DNA from: JAXLQL01 sp046331625
Lineage (GTDB): Bacteria > Acidobacteriota > Terriglobia > Bryobacterales > Bryobacteraceae
Reading direction: 5' to 3'
Length of the DNA stretch: 51,915 nt
NCBI GenBank assembly: GCA_046331625.1
Contig: JAXLQL010000041.1
Span: 1 to 51,915 of the forward strand
Positions 25,560-34,583 of the stretch are shown here, piece after piece (position 1 is the stretch's first letter; each line of letters starts with the position of its first letter). A model generated the notes under the pieces. The model was given only the letters and a program-made list of their open reading frames with translations. It had not been told where the DNA came from and did no database searches. The position numbers and the translations under genes are program-made.

Positions 25560-27875
25560 CTACTCCTGCACGTTGTAGATCAACTTGACATAGTAAGTGC
25601 GGCCGTCACGGCGGATCCGGTCAATGAACAGAGCCACCGGATCCTCATACTGCTTGTTGAAGGCGTTGCGAACGCCCGCCATCAGGTCGAAGTTTCGGTG
25701 GAGCTTGGTAGTCACGATGTTGAAGTCGGCGAGCCAGAACGGGTCCACCAGGCCGCTCTCGCGAGTGCCGCGGGTGCCCATGTAGTAGAACGAAGCGCTG
25801 GCATGGACGATGTTACGGTAAAGGGGCGCGGCGAACCGGAATTTTCCGAGGTGCCGGGGTGAGTTGTCGAGCCATTGCCGTGTACCGGCCTGATAGGCGC
25901 GCTGCAGTGACCAGGAGGCGTCGATCTGATACGCTCCGGGCCGGGCATTGACCTCGAATTCGGCGCCGCGCGAGCGGTACGATCCCGTGTTCTGATATTG
26001 CTGGAATGAGTCGTCGAGGTAGACCACTTTGATGAGGCGATCGATGCTGTAGTCATACACGTTGACCACGGCGCTGAGGGTCTTGGTGATCTTGCGTTCG
26101 GCGGAAACTTCGACGGTGCGCGCGACTTCCGAGTGCAAGCCACCGCTGGCGAGGTACGGGCTGCGGTCTTCCCAGAACTGTTCGAACGCGCTCGGGTTTC
26201 GATACGGACGGCCCAAAACCGCTTTGAGGGCGGTCTTCTTGTCGGGCTGATACACCAGCGAAACCTGGGGAGCCACGTTGTTCTGATAGTTCTTCGAAAT
26301 GTCGAAGCGCCCGCCGAGATAGGCCTTCAATTGCGGAGTCACTTCGATTTCCTGCTGGATGAAGAAACCGGCCGAACGGTCCGGCTGCACCACGCGCGAC
26401 AGAATGACCTGCTGCGGAACGGCAGAAATGAAGCTCTGGTAGTTGGAAACGTCGAATCGGGCCTGGACACCGGCGGTGGTCGTGCCGATGTGGCTGTTCT
26501 GGGAAAGCTTGGTGCTGTAGGAGGCCTGCGACGTCACCCAATCGGCGTGGTTGCTGGTGCGGCGATCCTCCACCACGTCTTCGTTTCCCGGGGTCAGACG
26601 ATCCACGGCGGCATCGCCACCCTGATAGTAGAACCGGTCGAAGTATTTGTAATTGTCGTAGGTGAGGTTCCAGCGCACCGTGGCGCCATTCGAGAGCGTG
26701 CGCTGCCAGGCGGCTTCGGCGAAGTTCCGGCTGTCGCGGACGCGATTTCCATGCGTACCGAACAGGGCGTCTGCCCACGCCACGGGAGGCTGCCTCTCGC
26801 GGCTGTTGAAGTACGCCGTGAAGCGCCACTCGCCCACGATCAGGTTCGCGAATGTGTGGTAGCCGCGATCGATATCCGTGCGGTTGATGCGGCCGAAGTT
26901 GTTCTCGGGTGTGTTGAACTGCGGGATAAACAGCGACTTCGAGCCGCTGTTGAAGCCCGACCCGGACAACAGCAGGTTGACGCCCTTGCCCAAGTCCTGC
27001 GAAGTGGAGAAGGAGAGTTTTCGCTCGTTGAAGCTGCCGAGTTCCTGGCTGACGCGATACTTTTCGGCATCCACGGGCGATTTGGTCACCACGTTGATGG
27101 TGGTCAACATACCGTTCGAACCATAGAGAGCCGAGGACGGGCCACGGATGATTTCGATGCGCTGGACGAGGTCCATGTCGAGGCCGAAGTCCTGACCGAA
27201 GAAGTTCGCTGAGTTATAGATCGGCTCGGTCATCGCGTGCCCGTTGACCATTACGAGAAAGCGGGAGTTATAGTCGCCCGGGATACTGATCCCGCGGACG
27301 CCGCCATAGCCGTAAATACGGTCACTGGTCATGTAAAAGCCGCGAACGGACTGCAGCGCCTCAGCCAGCGTACGGTAGCCGAACCTGCGGATATCGGCGG
27401 CGGTGATGAGCGACACGTTCGACGGAACTTCTTCGAGCGTCTGCTGGCGCAACGTAGCCGCTTCCACCATGGGCAAAGCGCCGAACAAGGCATTCGACGA
27501 GGTATCTTTCTTCTGTTCGGCGGCGACGGTCACTTCGTCGTCGGGCTTGCCGAGGCGCAGCGTGGCGTCCACACGCACGGTTTCGCCTTGCGCGACGCTT
27601 ACGCGCGGATTGGCGAAAGGCCGGAATCCGTCGGCGGTGACTCTTACTTCATAAGTGCCGGCGGCGAGCTCGGTTACCCGATAGAGTCCGCCCAGGTGCG
27701 GGTGCGCTTCCTTGATCTCCTTGGTCTGGAGATTCGTAACCGTAATCGTGGCCTGATGGATCATGGCCCCAGCCGGATCCACGATCTTACCGGCGATCAT
27801 TCCGTCGGCGTCCGGTGGAGCCGCCCAAAGAGTGGGAACAAGTGCAGCAGCGAATAGGAAAAGATGTTTCGACAT
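25560..27875 (-). CDS. TonB-dependent receptor with N-terminal regulatory-like domain and standard plug
   Basis: 771 residues. A signal peptide (MSKHLFLFAAALVPTLWAA) leads to a carboxypeptidase-like domain (about 25-110). A conventional plug follows, with EVPSNVSLITAADIRRFGY near residue 160, GVRGISIPGDY, and IEIIRGPSSALYGSNGMLTTINVVTKSP near 250. The barrel ends near the C-terminus. Unlike the Oar proteins in this window it resembles siderophore/vitamin receptors, with the diagnostic plug intact. It is the first gene of a two-gene unit with the substrate-binding protein and has a structured upstream region (27917-27977). The ligand is unknown. Confidence 0.88.
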   Translation of the reverse strand: MSKHLFLFAAALVPTLWAAPPDADGMIAGKIVDPAGAMIHQATITVTNLQTKEIKEAHPHLGGLYRVTELAAGTYEVRVTADGFRPFANPRVSVAQGETVRVDATLRLGKPDDEVTVAAEQKKDTSSNALFGALPMVEAATLRQQTLEEVPSNVSLITAADIRRFGYRTLAEALQSVRGFYMTSDRIYGYGGVRGISIPGDYNSRFLVMVNGHAMTEPIYNSANFFGQDFGLDMDLVQRIEIIRGPSSALYGSNGMLTTINVVTKSPVDAEKYRVSQELGSFNERKLSFSTSQDLGKGVNLLLSGSGFNSGSKSLFIPQFNTPENNFGRINRTDIDRGYHTFANLIVGEWRFTAYFNSRERQPPVAWADALFGTHGNRVRDSRNFAEAAWQRTLSNGATVRWNLTYDNYKYFDRFYYQGGDAAVDRLTPGNEDVVEDRRTSNHADWVTSQASYSTKLSQNSHIGTTTAGVQARFDVSNYQSFISAVPQQVILSRVVQPDRSAGFFIQQEIEVTPQLKAYLGGRFDISKNYQNNVAPQVSLVYQPDKKTALKAVLGRPYRNPSAFEQFWEDRSPYLASGGLHSEVARTVEVSAERKITKTLSAVVNVYDYSIDRLIKVVYLDDSFQQYQNTGSYRSRGAEFEVNARPGAYQIDASWSLQRAYQAGTRQWLDNSPRHLGKFRFAAPLYRNIVHASASFYYMGTRGTRESGLVDPFWLADFNIVTTKLHRNFDLMAGVRNAFNKQYEDPVALFIDRIRRDGRTYYVKLIYNVQE

Positions 27876-27916
27876 GAGACCCTCCGGTCAAGCCCGAGGA
27901 TGGCTCCCCGAGCTAT

Positions 27917-27977
27917 CACACTCGAAACATCGGCGCTAGGCCTCAGCCGCCGTACCCTGAAATAGCCTCTCAGTGTG
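27917..27977 (-). promoter_or_regulatory. Possible structured leader of the TonB receptor gene
   Basis: CACACT (27917-27922) pairs with AGTGTG (27972-27977) around an inner stem CGGCG (27931-27935) with CGCCG (27948-27952). It lies about 40-100 bases before the receptor start on its strand. The rest of the 260-base gap 27876-28135 holds GGGATAACCCCCTAG near 27994-28006 and no gene. I could not match it to a known riboswitch. Confidence 0.35.
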
Positions 27978-28135
27978 TTTTCTAGCCCGGACGGGATAAC
28001 CCCCTAGTTCTGGCGGCCCAGGATCAGGCGTATTCTCGAATTAGCAGTTCGGCGTTCGCCGAGTGGGAGTCGGCCTTCTCGAGTGGAATCAGCGGGTTCG
28101 GCGCGCCGAGAACTGCCGTTCGCCGGAGAGCAAAC

Positions 28136-29008
28136 TTGACCACGCAGTGTTTCTTGAAAACGGTAATCCGCATCGCGGTCCTGGGCGTGGGACTGGTTGC
28201 GGCATTCGCACAGTCACCACCGAAGCCGCCCATCGTACGGGAGGGTTTTCTGAGAGCCGTCGAAATCGGCGGGCTCACGGAAGACGAACTGATCTTCTAT
28301 GTCTCTGACCGCGGTGTGGACTTCAAACTCACGGGAGAGGAGCGCGCGCGCGTAGCCAAGGCAGGGCTGGGTGAGAAACTGTTCGAGGCGCTCGAGAAGA
28401 GCTATCGTGCGCCGAAAGGCGCGAAGGCGCCCGAGGCGGGAGCTCCGATCGGGCAAGAGGAGTTGCTCGGATGGCTCCGCGACGGTTATGACGCTGACTC
28501 AGTGGAGCACGCGGTGGAACAGCGCGGCGTCGCTTTCGAGGTGACGCCGGAGTTATCTCGCGGACTCGAGAGCGCGGGCGTGCGGAGGAGCCTGATCGGG
28601 GTTCTTTTCGCCAAGCAGCAGCAGAAGGCGCCGGTTGCGCCGGTAGCGGCAAAGCCCGCTCCAGAGCCGGTTCAGCCGCCACGCGCGACGCTCCCCCCGC
28701 CAGTAGCTCCGGTTCCGAGCGCAGTTACTCAAACACCCGCAGCGGAGGAGCCTTCGCTCTATGTGATTCGCCGGGTGAAGCCAGCTTATCCGGCTGACGC
28801 CAAGAAGGGTTTGTCGGGTCTGGTTCGGCTGAAGGTCCTGGTGAATGCCGACGGCCGGGTGGAGAACGTGGAACCTCTCGAGGGACCGGCGGCACTGGTG
28901 ACCGCGGCCGAACAAGCTGTCCGCAAGTGGATTTATGAGCCGCCGATTGTCAAAGGCAAGCCATCCTCCGCGGAAACCATCGTGAAAATCAATTTCAAGG
29001 CGCCTTGA
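28136..29008 (+). CDS. TonB-like protein with duplicated N-terminal module and TonB C-terminal domain
   Basis: 290 residues, start TTG at 28136 with GGAGAG 5 bases upstream. A signal peptide ends near VAAFAQS (about 26). Residues 38-87 and 108-157 are two copies of a helical unit: FLRAVEIGGLTEDEL...RGVDFKLTGEER...AGL and LLGWLRDGYDADSV...RGVAFEVTPEL...AGV. A Pro/Ala-rich linker (160-200) follows, and residues about 205-290 are a TonB_C domain (VKPAYPADAKKGLSG, VLVNADGRV). This shape transmits energy to outer-membrane receptors, but the cleavable signal would leave it without the usual inner-membrane anchor. The helical repeat is known from other Acidobacteria proteins. Confidence 0.8.
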   Translation: MTTQCFLKTVIRIAVLGVGLVAAFAQSPPKPPIVREGFLRAVEIGGLTEDELIFYVSDRGVDFKLTGEERARVAKAGLGEKLFEALEKSYRAPKGAKAPEAGAPIGQEELLGWLRDGYDADSVEHAVEQRGVAFEVTPELSRGLESAGVRRSLIGVLFAKQQQKAPVAPVAAKPAPEPVQPPRATLPPPVAPVPSAVTQTPAAEEPSLYVIRRVKPAYPADAKKGLSGLVRLKVLVNADGRVENVEPLEGPAALVTAAEQAVRKWIYEPPIVKGKPSSAETIVKINFKAP

Positions 29009-29010
29009 TC

Positions 29011-30096
29011 ATGAAGAGAACCTTTCTAATCGCAGCACTCGCCGGTCTGGCGTCATTGGCAGGGGCGTCCGAATACGAACGCAAGCCTGACCGGACCTCG
29101 GCGGCCGGGCTGATGCTCGAAGAAGTAGACTTGCAGACCGACGCCAAGCAACGTCTGACGCTGCTCGAGAGCTTCGTGGCGAAGTATCCGAAGCATGCTT
29201 CGGCGCCCTGGGCTTTCGACCAGATCAGGGCCCAGGCGATCGCCGATGGCAAATGGGATACGGTGGCCGAGATCAGCGCACGGATGCTCGAAGTCAATGC
29301 CGAAGATCCGTGGAGCGCGCAGGCGCTACTCGATGCCAACGAAAAATCGGGCGACCCGGCGAAGGTACTGAGGGCCGTGGAGACCGCCGAGGCGGTGAGT
29401 GAACAGATTCTCGCCGGCAAGACGAAGCAGAAGGACGAAAGCGTGAAGCGGCGTCAAGAGGCGGCACGCAAGCTCACGGTCCAGACCGAGGCCGTGCGGC
29501 TGCGGTTGCTACTCAAGGAGGCCGATGCCCGGCGCAGACTGACGGTGCTCGAATCGTTCGAGAAGCGCTATCCGCGGTCAGCGGTGGCGGCGAACATCCC
29601 GGTGCTGCGGGCAATGGCGTTGTGGGAAGCGGGCGACTCAGGAGTCGCCACGGCGGCGCAGGACGCTGTCAAACGGATGCCGGAAAGCGAAGACGCGCAG
29701 TTCGCGGCCCTTGCATCGTCGATCGCGCAAGACGCGGCGCAGGACAATCTGGTAGCACAATCGCTCTGGCTGCTCGAGATGATGCAACGCAAGACGAAGC
29801 CCGACTGCGCCTCGGAAGCCGACTGGAATCGGAAGCGCGACCTCTATGTGCGCACGGCGCACGTGGCGCTCGGTCTGGCGGCGTTCCGGCGCGGGGATCG
29901 ACATATGGCGCAGCGCAGCTTCGCGGCGGCGGACGTGTTCGCGAGCGACGATGCCGATGCCAAGGCTTTGCTCGACTCGCTGGTGGAAGGCAAGGGCGAG
30001 GTGATTCCGCGAGCTGTTGCGTTGGCGCGGCCGTCGAAGCGTGGGTTCGATCCGCGGCCGCTGGTGGAGGCCTGTCTGGCGGCGGCGCGGGAGTAG
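29011..30096 (+). CDS. Secreted helical (TPR-like) protein, function unknown
   Basis: 361 residues from the ATG at 29011, two bases after the preceding stop. A signal peptide (MKRTFLIAALAGLASLAGAS) precedes an all-helical protein. Two similar stretches, AKQRLTLLESFVAKYPKHA near 45 and ARRRLTVLESFEKRYPRSA near 172, reveal an internal duplication of the TPR type, as used in chaperone-like or scaffold proteins of the periplasm. No catalytic motif is seen. Its tight coupling with the TonB-like gene suggests they work together at the envelope, but I cannot name a role. Confidence 0.72.
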   Translation: MKRTFLIAALAGLASLAGASEYERKPDRTSAAGLMLEEVDLQTDAKQRLTLLESFVAKYPKHASAPWAFDQIRAQAIADGKWDTVAEISARMLEVNAEDPWSAQALLDANEKSGDPAKVLRAVETAEAVSEQILAGKTKQKDESVKRRQEAARKLTVQTEAVRLRLLLKEADARRRLTVLESFEKRYPRSAVAANIPVLRAMALWEAGDSGVATAAQDAVKRMPESEDAQFAALASSIAQDAAQDNLVAQSLWLLEMMQRKTKPDCASEADWNRKRDLYVRTAHVALGLAAFRRGDRHMAQRSFAAADVFASDDADAKALLDSLVEGKGEVIPRAVALARPSKRGFDPRPLVEACLAAARE

Positions 30097-30164
30097 TGGC
30101 GGGACCTGCGACAGATGCCGATCCAAGCACCTGCAACTCGCTGAAGGAGAGTTGGCGCGGAGGC

Positions 30165-30290
30165 CCGGCAGCGGGACCGAAGGCCCGCGCTGGCCAAAGC
30201 CCACCCTACACGGCAAGGCAAGTGCTGACATCGGAGCCGGCATGGCTCGAAGTGGGCCCCTCAGTGGAGCTGAAGTCCACTGCCCCAAAA
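30165..30290 (+). repeat. Dispersed repeat copy
   Basis: GCGGGAC-cgaa-GGCCCGC followed by GCTGGCCAAAGCCCACC and CTACACGGCAAGGCAAGTGC, then a degenerate GTGGAGCTGAAGTCCACT palindrome. The element occupies most of the 249-base gap after 30096; the rest is the terminator. Confidence 0.78.
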
Positions 30291-30296
30291 AGAAAA

Positions 30297-30324
30297 CACC
30301 GCCTGACCCGAAGGCCAGGCGGTG
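30297..30324 (-). terminator. Rho-independent terminator of the Oar receptor gene
   Basis: CACCGCCTG and CAGGCGGTG form a perfect 9-bp stem with a 10-base loop. On the minus strand the stem is followed by TTTTCTTTTT. It lies 21 bases after the stop at 30346. This is the clearest terminator in the window. Confidence 0.88.
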
Positions 30325-30345
30325 CGAAGTTACGAATTTCCGCGA

Positions 30346-33300
30346 TCAGAACTCTACGCGGAACACCATGATTCCATGCCACCGGCCCGTGCCGATGTCG
30401 GAGAACGATCCACGGGTGCCGTTGAACGTTCCGAACGCGGCCGGGCAGGTGTTGCCGGCCAGGAGCGTGATCGAAGCCGGGCACACGCCGGTGCGGTTGG
30501 CGATGTCGAACGTCGTGTTCGGAGGATTGAAGCTGTGGTACTTGTACGGGTTGTTGGCGTCAAACCGCAGGCTCGCCTTGAAGCGCTCGAACAGCTTCCA
30601 CTCCTTGGCGAGTGACGCCTGCATCCACACCACGCCCGGAGCTTGCAGCGTGTTGCGGCCCAGCGATCCGGCTGTGAAGCTCGCCGGATAGGCGAAGCCC
30701 GTGTAGTCGAAGTAGCGGTTCTGCGCCGAGAACGGGAAGCGATTGCCGCCGAGGTCCACGTGCGCCGACTTCACCTGATCGTTCGGCTTGATCTGGTTCG
30801 GCCGGGACGCGCCAGGCAGGTAGAAGTTTGGCGATCCGCCGAAGCCGATAGTCACCGGATTTCCGGTCATGAAATGCTGTGACGTAACCAGTTCCCATCC
30901 GCCGAGCACGGCGTTCTTCCATCCGCCGCCGTTCATGTACTTGCGGCCCTTGCCGACGGGCAGTTCCCACGTGAACGTGGTCACGAAGCGATGGCTGATA
31001 TCGTAGCCGGCGCGGCCCTTCTCGAGCTTGCGGTTGTACCAGGTGACGCCGCCGGCGCCGCCGTCTTCGTCCACATCGTTCATCGTCTTCGACCATGTCC
31101 AGAACGAGTTGAGCGTGATGCCGCTCGCGTAGCGCTTCTCCACGCGGAACGTAGCGCCGTGGTGCGTGTTGTGACCGTAGTTCGAGTAATGTTGAATTGA
31201 ACCGAACTGTGTGTACGGACGGTAGTTCTGGTAGGCTGTGCGGATCGTGTTGAGAGTTGCGAAGTCGCTCGACACGTTGAGGGGCAACACGTTGATGTCC
31301 CAGTTGTTCAGCAAGCCGACGCCAGCCGAGCCTTGGTACAGGATCTCGGTCAACCAGGTGTTGGTGAGCTGATACTGAACGCCGCCAGACCAGTTCATCA
31401 CGTACGGATTGCGCATGTTCGGATCCCAGTAGCTGGCGCCGCGCGCGCTGTAGTTGGTCCCCACGAACGGTACAGAACCATCTTGGTTGGTGCGGAACTG
31501 GAATGACGGCGGTCCTTGCGAGAGATTGAACACCTCGCGCGGATCGCCAGGAGGCGCTTGGATGTTCGCCGAGGCCAGGTATTCTTCGAAGTTGTTGCCG
31601 AGCGCGCTCGTCAACAGATCGGACGTGATGATGCCGAAGTTGCCGCGGAACACCCACTTCGGGCGGAAGTTGTAGGCCACACCGAGACGCGGCTGGAAGT
31701 TGTTGAGGTCCTTCTTCGCCAGCGCGCCCGGCGTGTGTACGATCGCGCCGGTGCGGCCCGTGAGCGGATCGACCGCGGTGGGGTTGAACTGCGACACCAG
31801 ACTGCTCGTCTTGAACGGCGTTTCATACGACCAGCGAATGCCGAGGTTCAACGTCAGGTTGCGCATCGGCTTCCAGTCGTCCTGGAAGTAGACCGAGTTC
31901 GAGAACCAGCGCGGCGACCACAGACCTTGCGCCTTGGTGAACTGCGCGCTACCCACGCCGCCCAGCAGGAAGCTCGCGAACGCGTTGCCGGTGTTCGGAG
32001 TGAACGGCAGTTCGGTGCCGCCCATGAAGTACCGTCCTGACGGGAACGTCTCGGCCAGCGAATCATAGCCGGTACGGATCAGTTCGTAGCCGAGCTTCAG
32101 GGTGTGCTTCTGCACGATCTTGGTGAGGTTTTCCTGGAAGCTGAAGTCCTCGCCGATGCGCTCGCTCTTGCCGCCCGGACCCGCGTTGAAGAAGCGTCCG
32201 CCGCCCGAGTTGAGGAAATCAGGGAAGGTCTCGGCGCTCACGTTCGGGATGCCGAGTTGCTTCGCCCAGTCGCCGTTTTGGGCGGGCGGTTCCAGCGTCT
32301 GGTGGCGGCGGTTGTAGCCGAACCGGACTTCGTTGATCAGCGTGGGGCTGAACGTATGGTTGTCGGCCACCACGATATTGGTGAGGTCCAGCGGGTAGAA
32401 GTAGATCGGGTCGAGCAATTCCCAGTTCAGTTCGTACGAAGAGAAGAACCGGCCCGGAATGCGTTCCCGCACGCGCGAGAAGCGGCCGTAGATCTTGTTC
32501 ATCGGGCTGAACTGATGGTCCACCTTCGCGTCGACGCGGGTGATGTAGTAGCGGCCCTTGCTCGGAACCACGAGGTTGTTCGCCGGTCCGCCGGAGCCGA
32601 GCGAGCCGGGGTCAGTCGGTTGCTTCCAGGGGCTGCGCGCGATGAAGTTCTTCGAAACGGGGTCGAAACGCGCCTGCGGGATTATGTTTCCGGCGAAGGG
32701 ATCGCGGGTCCAGGTGCCGTTGGCAAGCTGGCGCGTCGAAGCGGGATCATAAATCGGGAAGCCGCGGCCGCCGAAGCTGAAGTTGCCCTGGTACATCTCG
32801 GGTGTGGGCACGGTGCCGGTGTATGTCTCGGTCACCTTCTCGTGGTGGCGCTGATAGCCACCGTACCAGAAGGTCTTGTCCTTGCCGTTGTAGACCTTGG
32901 GAATGTACAGCGGACCGCCGCCCGTGGCGCCCATTTCGTGATAGCTGAACGGATTGCAGACCTGCAGGCCTTGGCAGCGGACGAGTTGCTCGAAGAACTG
33001 CCGGTGCACCAGACGCCCGTTGAGGTAGCGGTCTTCGGCGCTGCCGTGCAGTTGGTTGGTACCGCTCTTGAACACGCCGTTCAACTGTCCGCCCGAGGAG
33101 TGGCCGAACTCGGCCGGCAACCCGGTGGTGTACATCTTGAACTCCTGAATCATGTCGAGCGTGGCCGTGACCACGGTGTCGATGGAGTTCGGATTGCCGA
33201 GCACGGACTCTTTCGCGTTCACGCCGTCAATGGTGTAGCCGAGCGAGCGCTGGCGTTGTCCCACTGCGTGTTGGCCGTTGATCACGTTCATGCCCGGCAT

Positions 33301-33768
33301 GTAGAGGTAGATTCGGTAGAACGCCTTCTGCAGAACAGGAATCTTCTGAATTGTTTCGCCTTCCAGAACCTGGCCGCTCGTCGACGTTTCGGTTTCGAGC
33401 AGCGGCGGAGCGCCGGTGACTTCCACGCGTTCGGTGACGTTTCCGACTTCGAGCGAGACGTCGAAGCGGGGCGCTTCGCCGGTGCGCAATTGGATCCCGT
33501 CGCGCACGTAGCTCTTGAAGCCCGAGGCTTCGATCTTGATCTGATACATGCCGGGGCTGAGATTCGGGATGTACCAGGTGCCTTCCGGCGTGGTGGTGCT
33601 CGAGTAGACGAAGTTGGTTCCGGTGTTGATCACCGTAATCTTGGCGCCGGGAACCACGGCGCCGGTGGTGTCGTTCACAGCGCCGAGCATGGTGGCGGCG
33701 CCGGTGGCTTGCGCCATCAGGCTGGCAGACATGGCTAGGGCAACAAGGGCAGTTTGAAGCAGTTTCAC
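30346..33768 (-). CDS. Oar-type TonB-dependent receptor
   Basis: 1140 residues from GTG at 33768, chosen because AGGAG lies 6 bases upstream and the frame then starts with a signal peptide (MKLLQTALVALAMSASLMAQ); ATG at 33789 has no ribosome site. An N-terminal carboxypeptidase-like domain (AVNDTTGAVVPGAKITVINTG) is followed by a diverged plug with GGQLNGVFKSGTNQLHGSA near 240 and a long barrel. The last residue is Phe (FRVEF), as expected for barrel insertion. Ligand unknown. It follows the TrmO gene by 22 bases on the same strand, but a separate promoter is likely. A strong terminator ends it. Confidence 0.88.
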   Translation of the reverse strand: MKLLQTALVALAMSASLMAQATGAATMLGAVNDTTGAVVPGAKITVINTGTNFVYSSTTTPEGTWYIPNLSPGMYQIKIEASGFKSYVRDGIQLRTGEAPRFDVSLEVGNVTERVEVTGAPPLLETETSTSGQVLEGETIQKIPVLQKAFYRIYLYMPGMNVINGQHAVGQRQRSLGYTIDGVNAKESVLGNPNSIDTVVTATLDMIQEFKMYTTGLPAEFGHSSGGQLNGVFKSGTNQLHGSAEDRYLNGRLVHRQFFEQLVRCQGLQVCNPFSYHEMGATGGGPLYIPKVYNGKDKTFWYGGYQRHHEKVTETYTGTVPTPEMYQGNFSFGGRGFPIYDPASTRQLANGTWTRDPFAGNIIPQARFDPVSKNFIARSPWKQPTDPGSLGSGGPANNLVVPSKGRYYITRVDAKVDHQFSPMNKIYGRFSRVRERIPGRFFSSYELNWELLDPIYFYPLDLTNIVVADNHTFSPTLINEVRFGYNRRHQTLEPPAQNGDWAKQLGIPNVSAETFPDFLNSGGGRFFNAGPGGKSERIGEDFSFQENLTKIVQKHTLKLGYELIRTGYDSLAETFPSGRYFMGGTELPFTPNTGNAFASFLLGGVGSAQFTKAQGLWSPRWFSNSVYFQDDWKPMRNLTLNLGIRWSYETPFKTSSLVSQFNPTAVDPLTGRTGAIVHTPGALAKKDLNNFQPRLGVAYNFRPKWVFRGNFGIITSDLLTSALGNNFEEYLASANIQAPPGDPREVFNLSQGPPSFQFRTNQDGSVPFVGTNYSARGASYWDPNMRNPYVMNWSGGVQYQLTNTWLTEILYQGSAGVGLLNNWDINVLPLNVSSDFATLNTIRTAYQNYRPYTQFGSIQHYSNYGHNTHHGATFRVEKRYASGITLNSFWTWSKTMNDVDEDGGAGGVTWYNRKLEKGRAGYDISHRFVTTFTWELPVGKGRKYMNGGGWKNAVLGGWELVTSQHFMTGNPVTIGFGGSPNFYLPGASRPNQIKPNDQVKSAHVDLGGNRFPFSAQNRYFDYTGFAYPASFTAGSLGRNTLQAPGVVWMQASLAKEWKLFERFKASLRFDANNPYKYHSFNPPNTTFDIANRTGVCPASITLLAGNTCPAAFGTFNGTRGSFSDIGTGRWHGIMVFRVEF

Positions 33769-33790
33769 GAGACTCTCCTGAGAAGCCATG

Positions 33791-34567
33791 CTATTTGAGC
33801 GCGCGCGGGAAGTCAAATGGAGTGCGAGCGCTGGAGTACGAGCGCTCGCACCCACCCGCTCGCAGCACGATCGAATCGCCCTCGAGACGGAGCGATCCAT
33901 CGCCCAGCCGTACCCGCGTCATCGCCTGAAACGCGTCGGCAAGATCGAGGCGCGACGCCGGCACCGAGACCTGCCACCACACCGGATCCACGAAGCCGAG
34001 CACCTCGGAGCGGAAGTCCGCCAGCACGCCGGCCGCCTGTTCCATGGCGGCATCGACCGATCCCACGAATGCTTCGCCTTGCATGAGTAGGGCTTCGCGA
34101 ATCGCCTCTTTCGTGGCGTTGCGGCCCACCTGCTTGTTGCGCGCGGAGAAGATGAGGTCGCGGGTGACGAAGTAGGGCTTCAGGTCCACCACGGGCGTGC
34201 CGTCGACGAAATCGAGCCGGTCGAACTCGATCCGGTTCGCCGCGCGCGACGTCACGCGAGCCGCGGTGAGCCCGATCGGATTGGGCCGCGCGGGCGAACG
34301 GACCGCGAACACACCGTGCATGCCTTCGGGGCCCTCGGCCACGCCGCGCGGCGTCACCTGCGTGACGCGATTGGCGCCTTCGAGCCACGCGAGCACCCAG
34401 AGGTGCGTGTGCTTTTCGATGTGCAAGAGCCCGTCAAGGTACGGCTCGAAGATCTCGACGGCCGCGGGCACGCCGAGCGTGGTCATCTGCTTACGGTCGG
34501 CGATCGGGCTGCGGACAACGCCGATGGGAGTGAGGGCGGCGGGACTCGAGGCGAATGCTTCGCTCAT
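33791..34567 (-). CDS. TrmO-like tRNA t6A methyltransferase with C-terminal extension
   Basis: 258 residues. The N-terminal 140 residues are a TsaA/TrmO beta-barrel: TPIGVVRSPI (13-22), WVLAWLEGA near 57, and VRSPARPNPIGLTAARV (89-105), the SAM-binding block. TrmO methylates N6 of threonylcarbamoyladenosine at position 37 of tRNA. The remaining 115 residues (from about 145), including ALLMQGEAFVGSVDAAME and DPVWWQVSVPASRLDLADAF, are an extra region I do not recognise; many TrmO proteins are shorter or carry a different tail. The gene sits 16 bases downstream of a Uma2 gene on the same strand. Confidence 0.82.
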   Translation of the reverse strand: MSEAFASSPAALTPIGVVRSPIADRKQMTTLGVPAAVEIFEPYLDGLLHIEKHTHLWVLAWLEGANRVTQVTPRGVAEGPEGMHGVFAVRSPARPNPIGLTAARVTSRAANRIEFDRLDFVDGTPVVDLKPYFVTRDLIFSARNKQVGRNATKEAIREALLMQGEAFVGSVDAAMEQAAGVLADFRSEVLGFVDPVWWQVSVPASRLDLADAFQAMTRVRLGDGSLRLEGDSIVLRAGGCERSYSSARTPFDFPRALK

Positions 34568-34583
34568 CTACTCAGGGTAGCGG

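Noticed and set aside
27876..28010. TPP riboswitch before the TonB receptor
   Set aside because: A CTGAGA sequence is present on the minus strand, but the other conserved thi-box parts are missing.
32104..33738. Long open frame opposite the Oar receptor (544 codons)
   Set aside because: Same reason: the receptor on the minus strand has signal peptide, regulatory-like domain and barrel, while the opposite frame shows only Arg/Ala/Val-rich low-complexity text.
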